Shown here: positions 1 to 7,855 of the stretch, piece after piece
How the letters are laid out: every line of letters starts with the position of its first letter
Position numbering within the stretch: position 1 is the stretch's first letter
Assembly (NCBI GenBank): GCA_030248065.1
Contig: JASAMV010006856.1
Span: 1-14,596 of the forward strand
Reading direction: 5' to 3'
Source: Rhynchonema sp. JSB1_4
Lineage: Eukaryota > Nematoda > Chromadorea > Monhysterida > Xyalidae
Length of the DNA stretch: 14,596 nt
Translations under genes and position numbers: made by a program
Notes under the pieces: generated by a model
The model's input: the letters and a program-made list of their open reading frames with translations, nothing else
What the model was told of the DNA's origin: nothing
The model's database searches: none

Positions 1-222
1 AAGTTAACCACTCTACACCGGATGTATTACTCTACACCGGTTTCTCTCGCCGCCAAAGTCACTCAAGAAAAAGTGCTGGACCTCAGTTTTTTGAAGTGAT
101 GGGCCAATGCAAGCTTCTTCGGCACCGTGGTTTTCTATATTGTATCCCCACCAGTCGATCGAAACTGATTTTTGGAGCATGTGAAGACTAATATTTACTT
201 AACCAGATATTTACTTAACCAG
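1..222 (+). repeat. Partial copy of the foldback-element arm found at 3394-3919
   Basis: From position 21 to about 222 this stretch matches, with only about three differences that I could see, the reverse complement of 3719-3905, the right arm of the foldback element described separately. It also matches 3401-3570 in the same orientation, at lower identity. The first 20 bases contain a second partial copy of the CTCTACACCGG motif. The end is a 16 bp tandem duplication, with ATATTTACTTAACCAG at 191-206 and again at 207-222, whereas the other copy has this motif once. The fragment begins at or before the window edge, so whether it belongs to a complete element cannot be told. No coding capacity was seen in it. 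Confidence 0.8.
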
Positions 223-706
223 GTAACTTATTTTCTTAAAAAGAACAAAGCAAGTCAGTCAAGCAGTCTTCAGGCAGTCTCTTCTCAAGGTTGCATTTTG
301 TCAGACGCGCATGCGCACACGAGTGCAAATCAGCAATTTCAATGTTTTCACAAGATTCATTCATTTCATAACCAATGTCCCTCTAAGATAGTGTCACGGA
401 TATTTTTGTTGAGCTGGTCATGTTCAATCAGAATTGGATTGATTGGATCAGAATTGTCAAACCAGTGTTTGTTTGAACTTTTGAGGATTAAGTATGCGAG
501 AAATCGAGGGAGGTTTTGGAGAGCAAAATGAACCAGTTTAGGGCTTAATTTTTAGGTTGTTGTTGAATTGCTTCTTGGTGTTATTCTTGTTGAATTTCGT
601 CAGCGCTTTTGTTTCATCAATGCGGTCAATTGGTCGAGTCGTGCTGAATTTACGTATGAATCGTTAAAAAATTATTTTGAGGAGGAAATGACAGGTCAGG
701 AAGCTA
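223..706. other. Anonymous stretch, nothing recognised
   Basis: No gene, RNA or clear repeat is recognised here. Short open frames exist on the plus strand (172-531 and 568-750), but they have no recognisable domains and no convincing splice context, and the first overlaps the repeat to its left. If the minus-strand gene at 707-1969 is real, this stretch would hold its further introns or exons. I could not place them. Confidence 0.4.
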
Positions 707-899
707 ATGGGCATGATAACAAAGTGTCGTTTCGTCACCGTAAAATCTGACGCTGCTTCCTTTTGCAGCGCTACTATTTGTAAACGTACACGCAATATCG
801 TATTCAATGGATTTGATATGTAAATCGACCAACAGTCGCTTCGCTCCATTGAAAGAACGATGGCGTGTTCGAAGGCTTAGCGCCTGATCGTTTGGCGGC
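707..899 (-). CDS. Possible third exon of the unrecognised minus-strand gene
   Basis: On the minus strand an excellent splice acceptor (TTTTAATTTCAG, ending at 900) is followed by an open frame from 899 to 707, where a TAG stops it. It joins the preceding exon in phase if that exon ends at 1032: the leftover TG plus the first G makes a tryptophan codon. The joined frame then reads about 64 codons with no recognisable domain. A second frame from the same acceptor is also open for about 32 codons and reads like protein too, so the phase is not certain. No strong donor was found; GTACGT and GTGACG are the candidates inside the frame, so the left boundary is only the stop codon. The function is unknown. 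Confidence 0.35.
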
Positions 900-1031
900 C
901 TGAAATTAAAAGAACAAGTTGGCTTACAATTTCTGGTTTGAATTCACTGATATCAGTTACCCGCGCAGGACATACCGGTCCACTGTGCGACAGCTGCTGT
1001 GCACTGTTCGGTTCGGTTCGGCTCGGGTCAC

Positions 1032-1969
1032 CATTCGAGTCGCTTCGATGCGGCGATGCGCTCTTTGGACGTGGCGATCGGGGTGGATGTGACCGAGCGC
1101 CCTTCGGTGCCTTTTCGTGGCTCGAACTCGCCGCCGAGCGTTGGCATCTTTCGACGCGTTTCATCAGGGATAAGCCGATACCGTTCACACGTGCTGGAAA
1201 AGAAAATGTCCATTTTACGCGAAAGCGTATTACGACAGGTCAAGTTGTCACTTACGAGTTGCGACACACGTCAAAGTTTTTAGACCGCCTTTTGTCGCAT
1301 CAGTTGTGCACGTGAACTTGACGAACGACCACATTGTGGCGCTGTCATGCGCTACCTGTCGTTCGCCATTTGTCGCTGGAAAGCGCAATAAAAATCATAA
1401 TGACTTCTTCTCGGTAACATCATGTGCGCGTTGCACTTATCAAAAAAACGGGAATTTATCAACACGCAGTCACACAGGCCACCTTAGTCCTATCCACCAC
1501 ACATTTTGAACAAGTTTTGTGCTGCGCAATGTCGCTGCGCCGATTTTATCACAAAACACACATCCACACAAAATGGCATCCGCATCTGGGGGCTGAGTCG
1601 ATATACGCCCAGTTGCGAACATGGTCAGCGTACGGCTGCCACTTTCACCTGTGGCGACGGAGATTGCGCCGTGAGCAGCCGTTTTTGTTTGTTTTGGATT
1701 AGTGGGCCTTGCAAACTGTGGACTTACCGATACAGGCCGAATACCAGCGAACTGTAGTCCGGTTGTAGTTGCTCGATCGGATTTCGAATATCGGCCAGAC
1801 AGTCACTGCGTTTCAACACGAATTCGCTCGCCTTGAATTTGTTTCCGAATGAGTCTTGCAGCGTTAGAAAATGGTCAGTTCGTTGGATGGCTAAAAAATG
1901 GATGAATTTGTTCGTTTGCTGATAGAAATCAGGATTGGGAAAATTATGGAATTTAGTGAGCGTGGTCAT
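1032..1969 (-). CDS. Unrecognised spliced gene, first two exons (intact copy)
   Basis: Exon 1 runs from 1969 down to 1728 and starts with an ATG. It encodes 80 residues beginning MTTLTKFHNFPNPDFYQQTN and ends in phase 2 at a consensus donor (CG|GTAAGT). Exon 2 runs from 1193 down to about 1032 after a good acceptor (TTTTCCAG). It continues in frame from arginine 81 with 53 residues that are basic and rich in Ser, Thr and Pro, including RLIPDETRRKMPTLGGEF. The intron is 534 bp. Exon 1 reads like folded, mixed-composition protein without a signal peptide or membrane segment, and exon 2 looks like a flexible linker. The exon 2 donor (GTGACC) is weak, so its end is approximate. An acceptor-like TTTAG lies 4 bp before the ATG and the frame is open a little further upstream, so exon 1 could instead be internal. 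I do not recognise the family. Exon 1 and most of intron 1 lie inside the left arm of the large inverted repeat, and an identical orphan exon lies at 8971-9212. The phase match across a strong donor and acceptor is the main evidence that this is a real gene. Confidence 0.55.
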
Positions 1970-2131
1970 GAGGCTAAACCAACCTCCATGTTAGTGGAAT
2001 TTCAGTTTCGATATTGTTTCGTGAATCAGTAAAGCGAAATAAAGTATTTCTTATTCCAGAATTTATCACTCGAAGCACACAAACTGAAGTTCCACCGTCC
2101 GTCGCCCCGGGACATGCGTGGTATAATATAA

Positions 2132-2231
2132 TGATATTTCACCTTTAAGGGCGCGCCCATGTAGGCCAGGGCCGGGGCCCGGGCCGGGGTCATGAAAAAA
2201 ATAATCTGTGTCCGAGGCCCTGGCCCAAATG
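2132..2231 (+). repeat. GC-rich hairpin module, copy A
   Basis: A lead sequence (GATATTTCACCTTTAAGG, from 2133) is followed by GCGCGCCCATGTAGGCCAGG, runs of GGCCGGGG, a short AT-rich loop containing TCATGAAAAAAATAATCTG, and then CCGAGGCCCTGGCCC. The GGCCAGGGCC and GGCCCTGGCC parts can pair across the AT-rich loop, so the module is an imperfect hairpin. The same pattern recurs at 2427-2468 (lead and first half only), 2901-3002, 7143-7262 and 7925-8041, plus mirror copies in the right arm. It contrasts strongly in composition with its surroundings. No coding function is supported, although short frames run through it. It is probably a short non-autonomous repeat. Confidence 0.75.
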
Positions 2232-2426
2232 GCGGCAACCTGAAACATGTAGAGCGATTTTCAAAGATTCTTATCGAGTTTACAGACGTTGTTTGCAGTT
2301 GAAAGTCTATGCTCCTTCTTGTAAACGTTTTTTATGGTCAGGGAGCATTTTTATTTCGTGAGCGTTAAGCATACATGCGTTGAAACCGAAGACTAAGTTA
2401 TCCAAGCTGCGTGACTGACCTGCTAT

Positions 2427-2468
2427 TGATATTTCACCTTTAAGGGCGCGCCCATGTAGGCCAGGGCC
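2427..2468 (+). repeat. GC-rich module, copy B (first half only)
   Basis: This 42 bp stretch is a direct repeat of 2132-2173: TGATATTTCACCTTTAAGG, then GCGCGCCCATGTAGGCCAGG, then GCC. It then breaks off into unrelated AT-rich sequence, so the second half of the hairpin is missing. The two 42 bp copies are separated by 253 bp. It is mirrored in the right arm at 8472-8513. It could be a truncated insertion or the end of a larger element whose two termini are in the same orientation. Confidence 0.75.
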
Positions 2469-2900
2469 ACCTTTTGTCAATTATACAGTTTTATTCGAGG
2501 AAATTAATCTAAAACACTTTGTTATTGAATATTGGCTGATGAAACGAAACGTCATCAGGTGATATTAATTGTTTGTGCAACCGCAGTAAACGTAATGGCC
2601 ATGGAATTTTCGAGTAACCCATGTTTCAACCAATAAGCGAAAAGCGCACGTCGTTTATGTACACGGTTAAATATGTAAGTCCAGGTAGAAGTTCAGTGTT
2701 TAGCAACCAATAACTGCAGACTAAATTTGCAGTTTACAAATTTGGATAATCTAAAGACAATAAAGCACAAAATAGCCGTGCCCTTGATATATCAGGCAAC
2801 CGTACATCCAAGGCGAAACACACACTCACAGCTGCATATAAGAAACCAACGTTGGATTATTGACAACCCTGTCGCCTGGCCAAAAATTTTTCGTTTATGC

Positions 2901-3002
2901 CCCGGCCCTGGCCCTGTCGGTGCGCCCATGTAGAGCAGGGCCGGGGCCAGGGCCTCAGACATAGATTATTTTTTCATGACCCCGGCCCCGGCCCTGGCCT
3001 AC
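2901..3002 (+). repeat. GC-rich hairpin module, copy C, cut at the inner breakpoint
   Basis: This copy reads CCCCGGCCCTGGCCCTGTCGG, then TGCGCCCATGTAGAGCAGGG with GGCCGGGGCC, then an AT-rich loop and CCCCGGCCCCGGCCCTGGCC. It is in the opposite orientation to copy A. It ends at GGCCTAC (3002), exactly where the large inverted repeat ends, whereas its mirror at 7938 continues as GTAGGCC preceded by GGGCGCGCCCAT. The left copy is therefore truncated relative to the right one. Confidence 0.75.
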
Positions 3003-3168
3003 TGTATAGATCCATGTGGCAAGCAAAACATGTGGCATGAGGGTTACTGTAGACTCAAGCGACATGTGGCATAAAGATTGCTGCACGTAGATCCCAACAA
3101 GGCATGTGGCATATAGATCACTGTATAGATCCATATGGCATGAGGGTTACTGTAGATCCAAGTGACAT
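3003..3168 (+). repeat. Degenerate tandem array, units of about 29-40 bp
   Basis: The motifs CATGTGGCAT, GAGGGTTACTGTAGA and ACTGTATAGATCCA recur with variable spacing: CATGTGGCA at about 3012, 3030, 3062 and 3103, ATATGGCAT at 3132, and the GGGTTACTGTAGA block at about 3041 and 3143. Units are uneven and diverged, so this is an old array. It starts immediately after the inner end of the left inverted-repeat arm and has no counterpart beside the right arm. Confidence 0.65.
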
Positions 3169-3320
3169 GAAATCCAATGGCCCACCTGATGCACCAATCC
3201 AATCAGTTCGTGGGTGGTCGGCAAGCTCACATTCGAGTACGTCTCAGTCTCAAGGCAATTGGCTGATGTTTCACTGATCGCACGCAACCACGACCTGCGG
3301 CAACAATAAATGGTCGGTTG

Positions 3321-3392
3321 TACTCGCGTGGGACAGTCGCGTGGGATACTCGAGTAGGAGACTCGAGTGGGAAGTGGGATAGTCGCATGGGC
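3321..3392 (+). repeat. Short 13 bp tandem array
   Basis: Five to six imperfect units of the form (AT)ACTCGCGTGGG lie in a row: ACTCGCGTGGG, ACAGTCGCGTGGG, ATACTCGAGTAGG, AGACTCGAGTGGG, a short AAGTGGG, and ATAGTCGCATGGG. The array ends within 2 bp of the foldback element to its right. No coding role is suggested. Confidence 0.7.
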
Positions 3393-3393
3393 G

Positions 3394-3919
3394 AGGGCTC
3401 CACCGATGTATTACTCTACCAACACCGGTTACTCTCGCCGCCAAAATGACTCAAGAAAAAGTGCTGGACGTCAGTTTTTTGAAGTGATGGGCCAGTGGAA
3501 GCCTCTTCGGCATTGTATCCCCACCAATCGGTCGAAAACGATTTATCAAGCATATCATGAACCAGGGGACTTATTTGGCATTCTCCGGTACCTGAGTTCT
3601 TCACATAGAACCGCTCTGAATGTTGCTCTGATCAGGATTCATGTAATGAAATGTTTTTGTTCATTATCCTGAGCCAGTATACCCGTATCTATTATACTGT
3701 GTGTATGTACATGTATGTATACCTGGTTAAGTAAATATTGGTCTTCACATGCTCCAAAAATCAGTTTCGATCGACTGGTGGGGATACAATATAGAAAACT
3801 ACGGTGCCGAAGAAGCTTGCATTGGCCCATCACTTCAAAAAACTGAGGTCCAGCACTTTTTCTTGAGTCACTTTGGCGGCGAGAGAAACCGGTGTAGAGT
3901 AATACATCGGCGAAGCCCT
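3394..3919. mobile_element. Foldback (MITE-like) element, about 526 bp
   Basis: The two ends are inverted repeats of about 175-185 bp, at 3394-3570 and 3735-3919. Both begin with AGGGCT and, after a few variable bases, read CCGATGTATTACTCTAC, a CACCGG motif, TCTCGCCGCCAAA, CTCAAGAAAAAGTGCTGGAC and so on. The arms differ from one another by many substitutions and small indels; for example the left arm lacks a stretch of about 13 bp after CTTCGGCA. The central spacer is about 165 bp. No transposase frame is present. Clear target-site duplications were not found. Another partial copy lies at 1-222 and is closer to the right arm than the two arms are to each other, which shows a dispersed family. 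Confidence 0.75.
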
Positions 3920-3956
3920 AGACTGGTGCCCAATTGTTGTGCTTCCGATGCCACTC

Positions 3957-4011
3957 TGGCCCGCTTAGAGCAAGACGGGCCAATTCTGGCCCGTTTTCTA
4001 AATAACGGGCC
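3957..4011. repeat. Alternating inverted heptamers (TGGCCCG / CGGGCCA)
   Basis: TGGCCCG at 3957-3963, CGGGCCA at 3976-3982, TGGCCCG at 3987-3993 and CGGGCC at 4006-4011 alternate in direction. They allow at least three mutually exclusive stem-loops. The tightest is ACGGGCCA / TGGCCCGT (3975-3982 with 3987-3994) around a 4-base loop, and GGCCCGTT / AACGGGCC (3988-3995 with 4004-4011) has an 8-base loop. Nothing shows that it is transcribed. Confidence 0.6.
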
Positions 4012-4022
4012 CTTCGAACGGG

Positions 4023-4325
4023 AGCTTTCCTGCGTCTGTAAAAATGCATGAGGCAACGAAATTAGAAACTTTCTATAAAACATTTTTAAGAATGTGCTGG
4101 ACTTGTGCCTAGAGGGCTGCCTTGTATTGGTCGCACAATGACTTTATAAGAATTGGTCAACTTTTTTCCTGAATCGTAAAGCAGGAATGTGACGGGACAA
4201 TGACGTTGCGTTACGCGATCACACACAAAGCATGCAATAAATAAAATGTTCCAGACCCGCAGCAACGTGGGTGCTCGGCTAGATCATTTTCACATGAAAA
4301 TGTTTTGTCAAAAACCCAAATAGCA
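4023..4325. other. Anonymous stretch between two foldback elements
   Basis: No gene, tandem repeat or inverted repeat was recognised here. A short open frame runs on the minus strand at 3868-4083 but overlaps repeat sequence and has no recognisable features. Confidence 0.4.
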
Positions 4326-4328
4326 CAG

Positions 4329-4373
4329 TGGTTAAAGGGCTTCGGGACATAACCGTAGGAAGGGTAGCAGGAC
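4329..4373 (+). repeat. tRNA-like start at the outer end of the foldback
   Basis: TAGCACAGTGGTTAAAGGGC, followed by TTCGGGACATAACCGTAGG, resembles the D arm with an A-box (TAGCACAGTGG) and an anticodon-arm-like part of a tRNA. The opposite end of the element (reverse complement of about 5725-5769) reads TTAAAGGGCTCGGGACTAACCGTAGG. No B-box of the GGTTCGANNCC type follows, so this is not an intact tRNA gene. It resembles the 5' half of a tRNA-derived SINE. The assignment is tentative. Confidence 0.35.
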
Positions 4374-5766
4374 ATATTGTTACATACCGTTGGAAAGCAT
4401 TCTGAGAGCCTATGTCACGCACAAATTTTAAGCTCCTTGGAGATTCGCTATCTCTTGGTAGAGGGACTTTTCATTCCAGAAAAAAGTGAATTTTTTCACA
4501 ATTTGGGACGACCGGTGCAGAAACCCCAAACGAGGTGAAGGTCAAGTAACACGTGGATAGGATTACAACAGCTTCTGGATAACTTATCATGACAACTTCA
4601 GTCGCTCAAAGCATTGCTTCACTCGGTGAGGGTGCGAAACGTTCCACAAATCGGCCATATTTTTCGAGAACACAAGTTTGTCCCTAAATTTTGAGGCCGC
4701 GCCTTGCGCTGCAGAAATAAGAGTGCAATGGGGAAATAGAGCATGGTCGAAAGTACCAGAAAATAAGGTTTTTAAATTTCGAAACTCATGGCTAGCTCCG
4801 TGACAGGTCTAAAAAATCTGTTAAATTGCCACTAAACTAGATGGTTACATTCTTCGCCAGAATTGTGACATATAAAGGCCACAGATTCTATTGCATTCGA
4901 AACAAAAAATCGAGAGAAACGTCGGGTCTAACAACCTATCAAGGTCCGAAGATCCCAAGGTCTACAGATCTCTCGGGGCAGCCATACCAATCTGAATATG
5001 ATATTCAGCTATAAGTGCTTACTTTTAATAGCTATTGTAAATGTGACAGCACCAAACAATGTATCTCTGGAATAGCTTTCGAACGATATATAACAAGCCC
5101 CAATAAATTCTTACGCTTAAGGTCAGAGGCTAAAAAATTGGGTTTTTGACGATTTTGGAATGAACCGTCACGTCACCGTGTGCGATTTCGAAATTTTATA
5201 CTTTTTATTTTATAATTTTGGCCTATTTACATCACATTTCCGTCAATGAATGCAACTATGCAGTTTATGGGCAATTTTTGGCTCTTTTTCGGCCTGTCAC
5301 GCCGCTACCGAAGAACTTCCAAATTTAAAAACCTTATTTTCTGATACCACCGACAATACTCTATTTTTCTATAACATTTTCATTTCTGCAGCACCAAGCG
5401 CCGCCTCGAAATTTAGAGACAAACTTGCGTTCTCGAAAAATGTGGCCGATTTTTGGAACGTTTCACACCCTCACCGAGTGAAGCAATGATTTGAGTGACT
5501 GAAGTTGTCATGATAAGTTATCCAGGAGCTGCTGTAATCCCATCCATGTGTTATTTGACCTTCAACTCATTTAGGGTTTCTGCACCGGTCGTTCCAAGTT
5601 GTGAAAAAATTCACTTTTTTCTGGAACGAAAAGTCGCTCTGCCAAGAGATAGCGAATCTCCAAGGAGCTTAACATTTGTGCGTGACATATGCTGTCAGAG
5701 TGCTTTCCAACGATGTATGACACTATGCTCTACTATCCTTCCTACGGTTAGTCCCGAGCCCTTTAA
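4334..5766. mobile_element. Long foldback element, about 1.4 kb, diverged arms
   Basis: The left arm (about 4334-4884) and right arm (about 5222-5766) are inverted copies of each other. Matching blocks include TTAAAGGGCT at the outer ends, CCGTAGGAAGG, GGAGATTCGCTATCTCTTGG, TTCACTCGGTGAGGGTG, GATAACTTATCATGACAACT and GTGACAGG. Similarity fades around 4884 and 5222, leaving about 340 bp of central sequence. The arms differ by many substitutions and small indels, so this is older than the large 1.8 kb inverted repeat. Its centre (about 5050) is not the centre of the large repeat (5470), so it is an independent structure. Each outer end has a sequence resembling the start of a tRNA (see the separate entry). 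No coding sequence was recognised. Confidence 0.8.
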
Positions 5767-5804
5767 GAGTGACTGAACGTGAACATCAGGATTGATTTGA
5801 TGAA

Positions 5805-5857
5805 TTCTTATATGGTCATTGTTCTTATATGGTCATTGTTTTTTCTTATATGGTCAT
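5805..5857 (+). repeat. Three tandem copies of TTCTTATATGGTCATTG
   Basis: Two exact adjacent copies lie at 5805-5821 and 5822-5838, and a third copy (TTCTTATATGGTCAT, 5843-5857) follows after a TTTT spacer. The array lies about 40 bp outside the right end of the long foldback element. Confidence 0.85.
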
Positions 5858-5861
5858 AAAT

Positions 5862-6195
5862 AGCTGGCACAGGTGGCGAACGTATATGCGGGTGTGCTTT
5901 GAGGGCACGTGAAGCGCACATGACGCGTGGTGGGGTCAGCGGTTTCGACCACCCGAAGTCTAATACCGCGGCTGCCTGGGTCTCATCAGTTAGATGGAAA
6001 GCCACGGACTAACCCCAAAAGCCAGGGACTTCCCGGCAACCTGAACCAAGCGCCAGTGCGATGTTGCATTGCTGTTGGAACTGTAAAGTTTCGCAAATAT
6101 TATGGCCGAGTCCATTTCATGATTTTTAGAACTCGATGTCGGATATTCAAACAGCCGAGTGACTATAGCAAACCGACTTTTCTTTCTGTCATTCG
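5862..6195. other. Anonymous stretch, nothing recognised
   Basis: Short open frames occur on both strands (5927-6214 plus, 5808-6005 minus), but none has a recognisable domain or splice context. No repeats were recognised. Confidence 0.4.
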
Positions 6196-6217
6196 ATACT
6201 TGGGGTATATGTAGATG

Positions 6218-6425
6218 GGAAGGAAAAAAGAAATGTTTTTTCGTAGAAAAAACTTTTTTCTCATGAAAAAAACGGGGAAAAATTGAGAAAAATATTGGAA
6301 AAAATATGCCAGGTTAGAAACAAACGAAAAAGATTGTAGAAAGAAAAAAAATGGAAGAAAACAAATACCGTATTTTTACAAAATTTTTCAGGTGAAAATG
6401 TGTGAAATTAGAAAAATTTGAAAAA
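6218..6425. repeat. Low-complexity A-rich tract with T runs
   Basis: This region is dominated by A runs broken by single G or T bases, with some T runs (GTTTTTTCG ... AAAAAACTTTTTT near 6236-6258) that can form a local hairpin. It is noncoding low-complexity sequence. Confidence 0.7.
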
Positions 6426-6657
6426 CAAGATGAAACAGAGCATCAAAACTACTAACAACGTGGATATTCCCAACTACTGGGTGCAATATTTGATGTTAAA
6501 GGGGCCCTTTCGCATTTCAAACCGCCTTCAAACTTTGCACGCATTTGACCCTTGGTCTGGGCGTGATAAAACTATCTCACACACCAAGAACCCAATCTGC
6601 AGCATGCGATCAGAAGATGCACTTTAAGAAGAACCTCCGGGAACAAAGTGCGTCGCG
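6426..6657. other. Anonymous stretch, nothing recognised
   Basis: One short plus-strand open frame (6418-6627) lacks recognisable features. A GC-only block (GGGGCCC) near 6501 is the only composition change. Nothing further can be supported. Confidence 0.35.
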
Positions 6658-6991
6658 GACCAGCCCAATTTATACCTGCGCATTCAGGCAAACTGCCTGA
6701 TCAAAAGGGTGTCAAGGCGAATGAATGTTTCGCCCGAAAATTGCAACACCACTAACTATGGAATTTCGCTTTTCTTTATATTTCGAATTTCAACGAATTG
6801 TTCCAGCGTGACAAGCAGAGCGCGAAACATTTAGCAGCCACGCGTGAGCAATTCGTTGCATTTTCGAAATAAAAAGAAAAGCGAAATTCTATAGTGAGGC
6901 AGGTGCGCATATCGTACGAAACATTCTTCGCCTTGATCGCCCTGTTCATCAGGTGAGTTGCCTGAATGCGCAGGTAGAAATTGGGCTGGTC
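6658..6991. mobile_element. Compact foldback element, about 334 bp
   Basis: The arms at 6658-6810 and 6842-6991 are inverted copies with a loop of about 30 bases. The ends read GACCAGCCCAATTT and, on the other side, the reverse complement of AAATTGGGCTGGTC. Inner matching blocks include ACCTGCGCATTCAGGCA, GAATGTTTCG, GAATTTCGCTTTTCTTT and CAACGAATTG. Several small indels and substitutions separate the arms, so the element is not new. Minus-strand frames through the right arm (6776-7018) exist, but the left arm does not preserve the same protein well, which argues against coding. No target-site duplication was found. Confidence 0.75.
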
Positions 6992-7073
6992 TGTGGTGTT
7001 GTGTGCAGCGCATCCCATGTGAGCTCACTGATATTAACAAACCGTTCAGCGGTGATATGTATGTGATGGAACG

Positions 7074-7319
7074 AAGCCAGGCTGGCATGGTATGTATACA
7101 GTAGCTGTATTCAAACGCTTTTCAGCAGTTCGAAGCAGGGTTAGGGCGCGCCCATGTAGGCCAGGGCCGTGGCCGGGGTCATGAAAAATAATCTGAGGTC
7201 CTGGCCCCGGCCTTGCTCTACATGGGCGCACCGACAGGGCCAGGGCCAGGGCCGGGGCCGGGGACGAAAAACTTTTTCTGGGTTGTCAATAATCCAACGT
7301 TGGTTTCTTATATGCAGCT
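7074..7319 (+). repeat. Direct repeat copy 1 of a GC-module-bearing unit
   Basis: From AAGCCAGGCTGGCATGG to TTATATGCAGCT this unit matches 7856-8110 in the same orientation, with small indels in the GC-rich part and around 7262-7281, where about 10 bases are missing relative to the other copy. It contains a full GC-rich hairpin module (7143-7262) flanked by a GTATGTATACAGTAGCTGTA sequence on the left and AATCCAACGTTGGTTTCTTA on the right. Past 7319 the two copies diverge. Confidence 0.85.
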
Positions 7320-7855
7320 TGCGATCCTATGAGCTCAGGTAGGAAAGCTTTCCAAAAACCACAGTTTCCGACCAAATCACGTCCGTCCGATGGGGCTTAT
7401 TCTGAAGCCTGATTCTTTGCACTGCACTCGCTCGTTAATTTCAGTGTTGCGAATTAAATCCAACTCGCTCGTTTGCGTTAGTAATATATTTCAATAATGA
7501 TGACAGAATAACCGGAACAGAATAAGCGCAACCTCGCACAAATCACACGCCGTAAAACCAACAACAAATCAACGCCACAAAACGGCCGACTGCCACGTTC
7601 CCAGAATTTCTCTAACAAAACCTTTTTACAAGACGGTGGAGGAGGATTTTGAGTGCTAACTAAGTGAACACCAGAATAACAAGTAAGCTAGAAAAGCACG
7701 AATATGACATAAAAGACAGCTTTACGAGAAGATAATTACCTAAACTAGACTAAACTAATAGGAAATCACGTGAATATCAATGCATAATCATGATAGTTCG
7801 AGCGCCAGACCACATCCCCCCTTGCACAGTTTCGTTGTACCACAACGACCATTGA
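7320..7855. other. Anonymous unique stretch between the direct repeats
   Basis: There is no open frame of note, no recognised repeat and no RNA gene here. The base composition is moderately AT-rich. Confidence 0.45.

Larger units (their letters stand above)
1206..3002 (+). repeat. Left arm of large inverted repeat (about 1.8 kb)
   Basis: This segment is the reverse complement of 7938-9734. Paired positions sum to 10940 along the whole length, so there is no net insertion or deletion. Every stretch I compared by eye was identical: 1206-1220, 1441-1500, 1728-1969, 2150-2230, 2281-2340 and 2881-3002. The outer boundary is sharp: ATGTCCATTTTACGCG is shared, while the bases just outside differ. 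The inner boundary falls at GGCCTAC, where this side continues into a degenerate tandem array and the right side continues into the rest of a GC-rich module. The arm carries exon 1 and most of intron 1 of the minus-strand gene, three GC-rich hairpin modules and otherwise anonymous sequence. Near identity implies a recent duplication, gene conversion between arms, or an assembly error. Confidence 0.93.

Noticed and set aside
1306..1702. Overlapping plus-strand open frames in the left arm, mirrored exactly at 9238-9634 on the minus strand
   Set aside because: Identity in the mirror copy only reflects the inverted repeat. The frames lie in the inferred intron of the minus-strand gene and have no recognisable features.
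2026..2933. Short frames through the GC-rich modules giving Gly/Pro/Ala-rich peptides
   Set aside because: The composition follows from the GGCC-type repeat, and the frames end at or run across repeat boundaries.
3367..4051. Open frames at 3367-3672 and 3749-4051 that look similar to each other on opposite strands
   Set aside because: They are translations of the two inverted arms of the foldback element, with no sign of selection for protein.
5250..5776. Two successive plus-strand frames of 79 and 93 codons
   Set aside because: They lie entirely in the right arm of the long foldback, and the left arm does not preserve them.
5805..5857. CRISPR-like array
   Set aside because: The repeats are directly adjacent with no unique spacers, and the surrounding sequence is eukaryotic.
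6776..7088. Minus-strand frames of 80 and 85 codons that read somewhat like protein
   Set aside because: They overlap the right arm of the compact foldback. The left arm shares the DNA but has frame-shifting indels and many amino acid changes, so a repeat explains them better.
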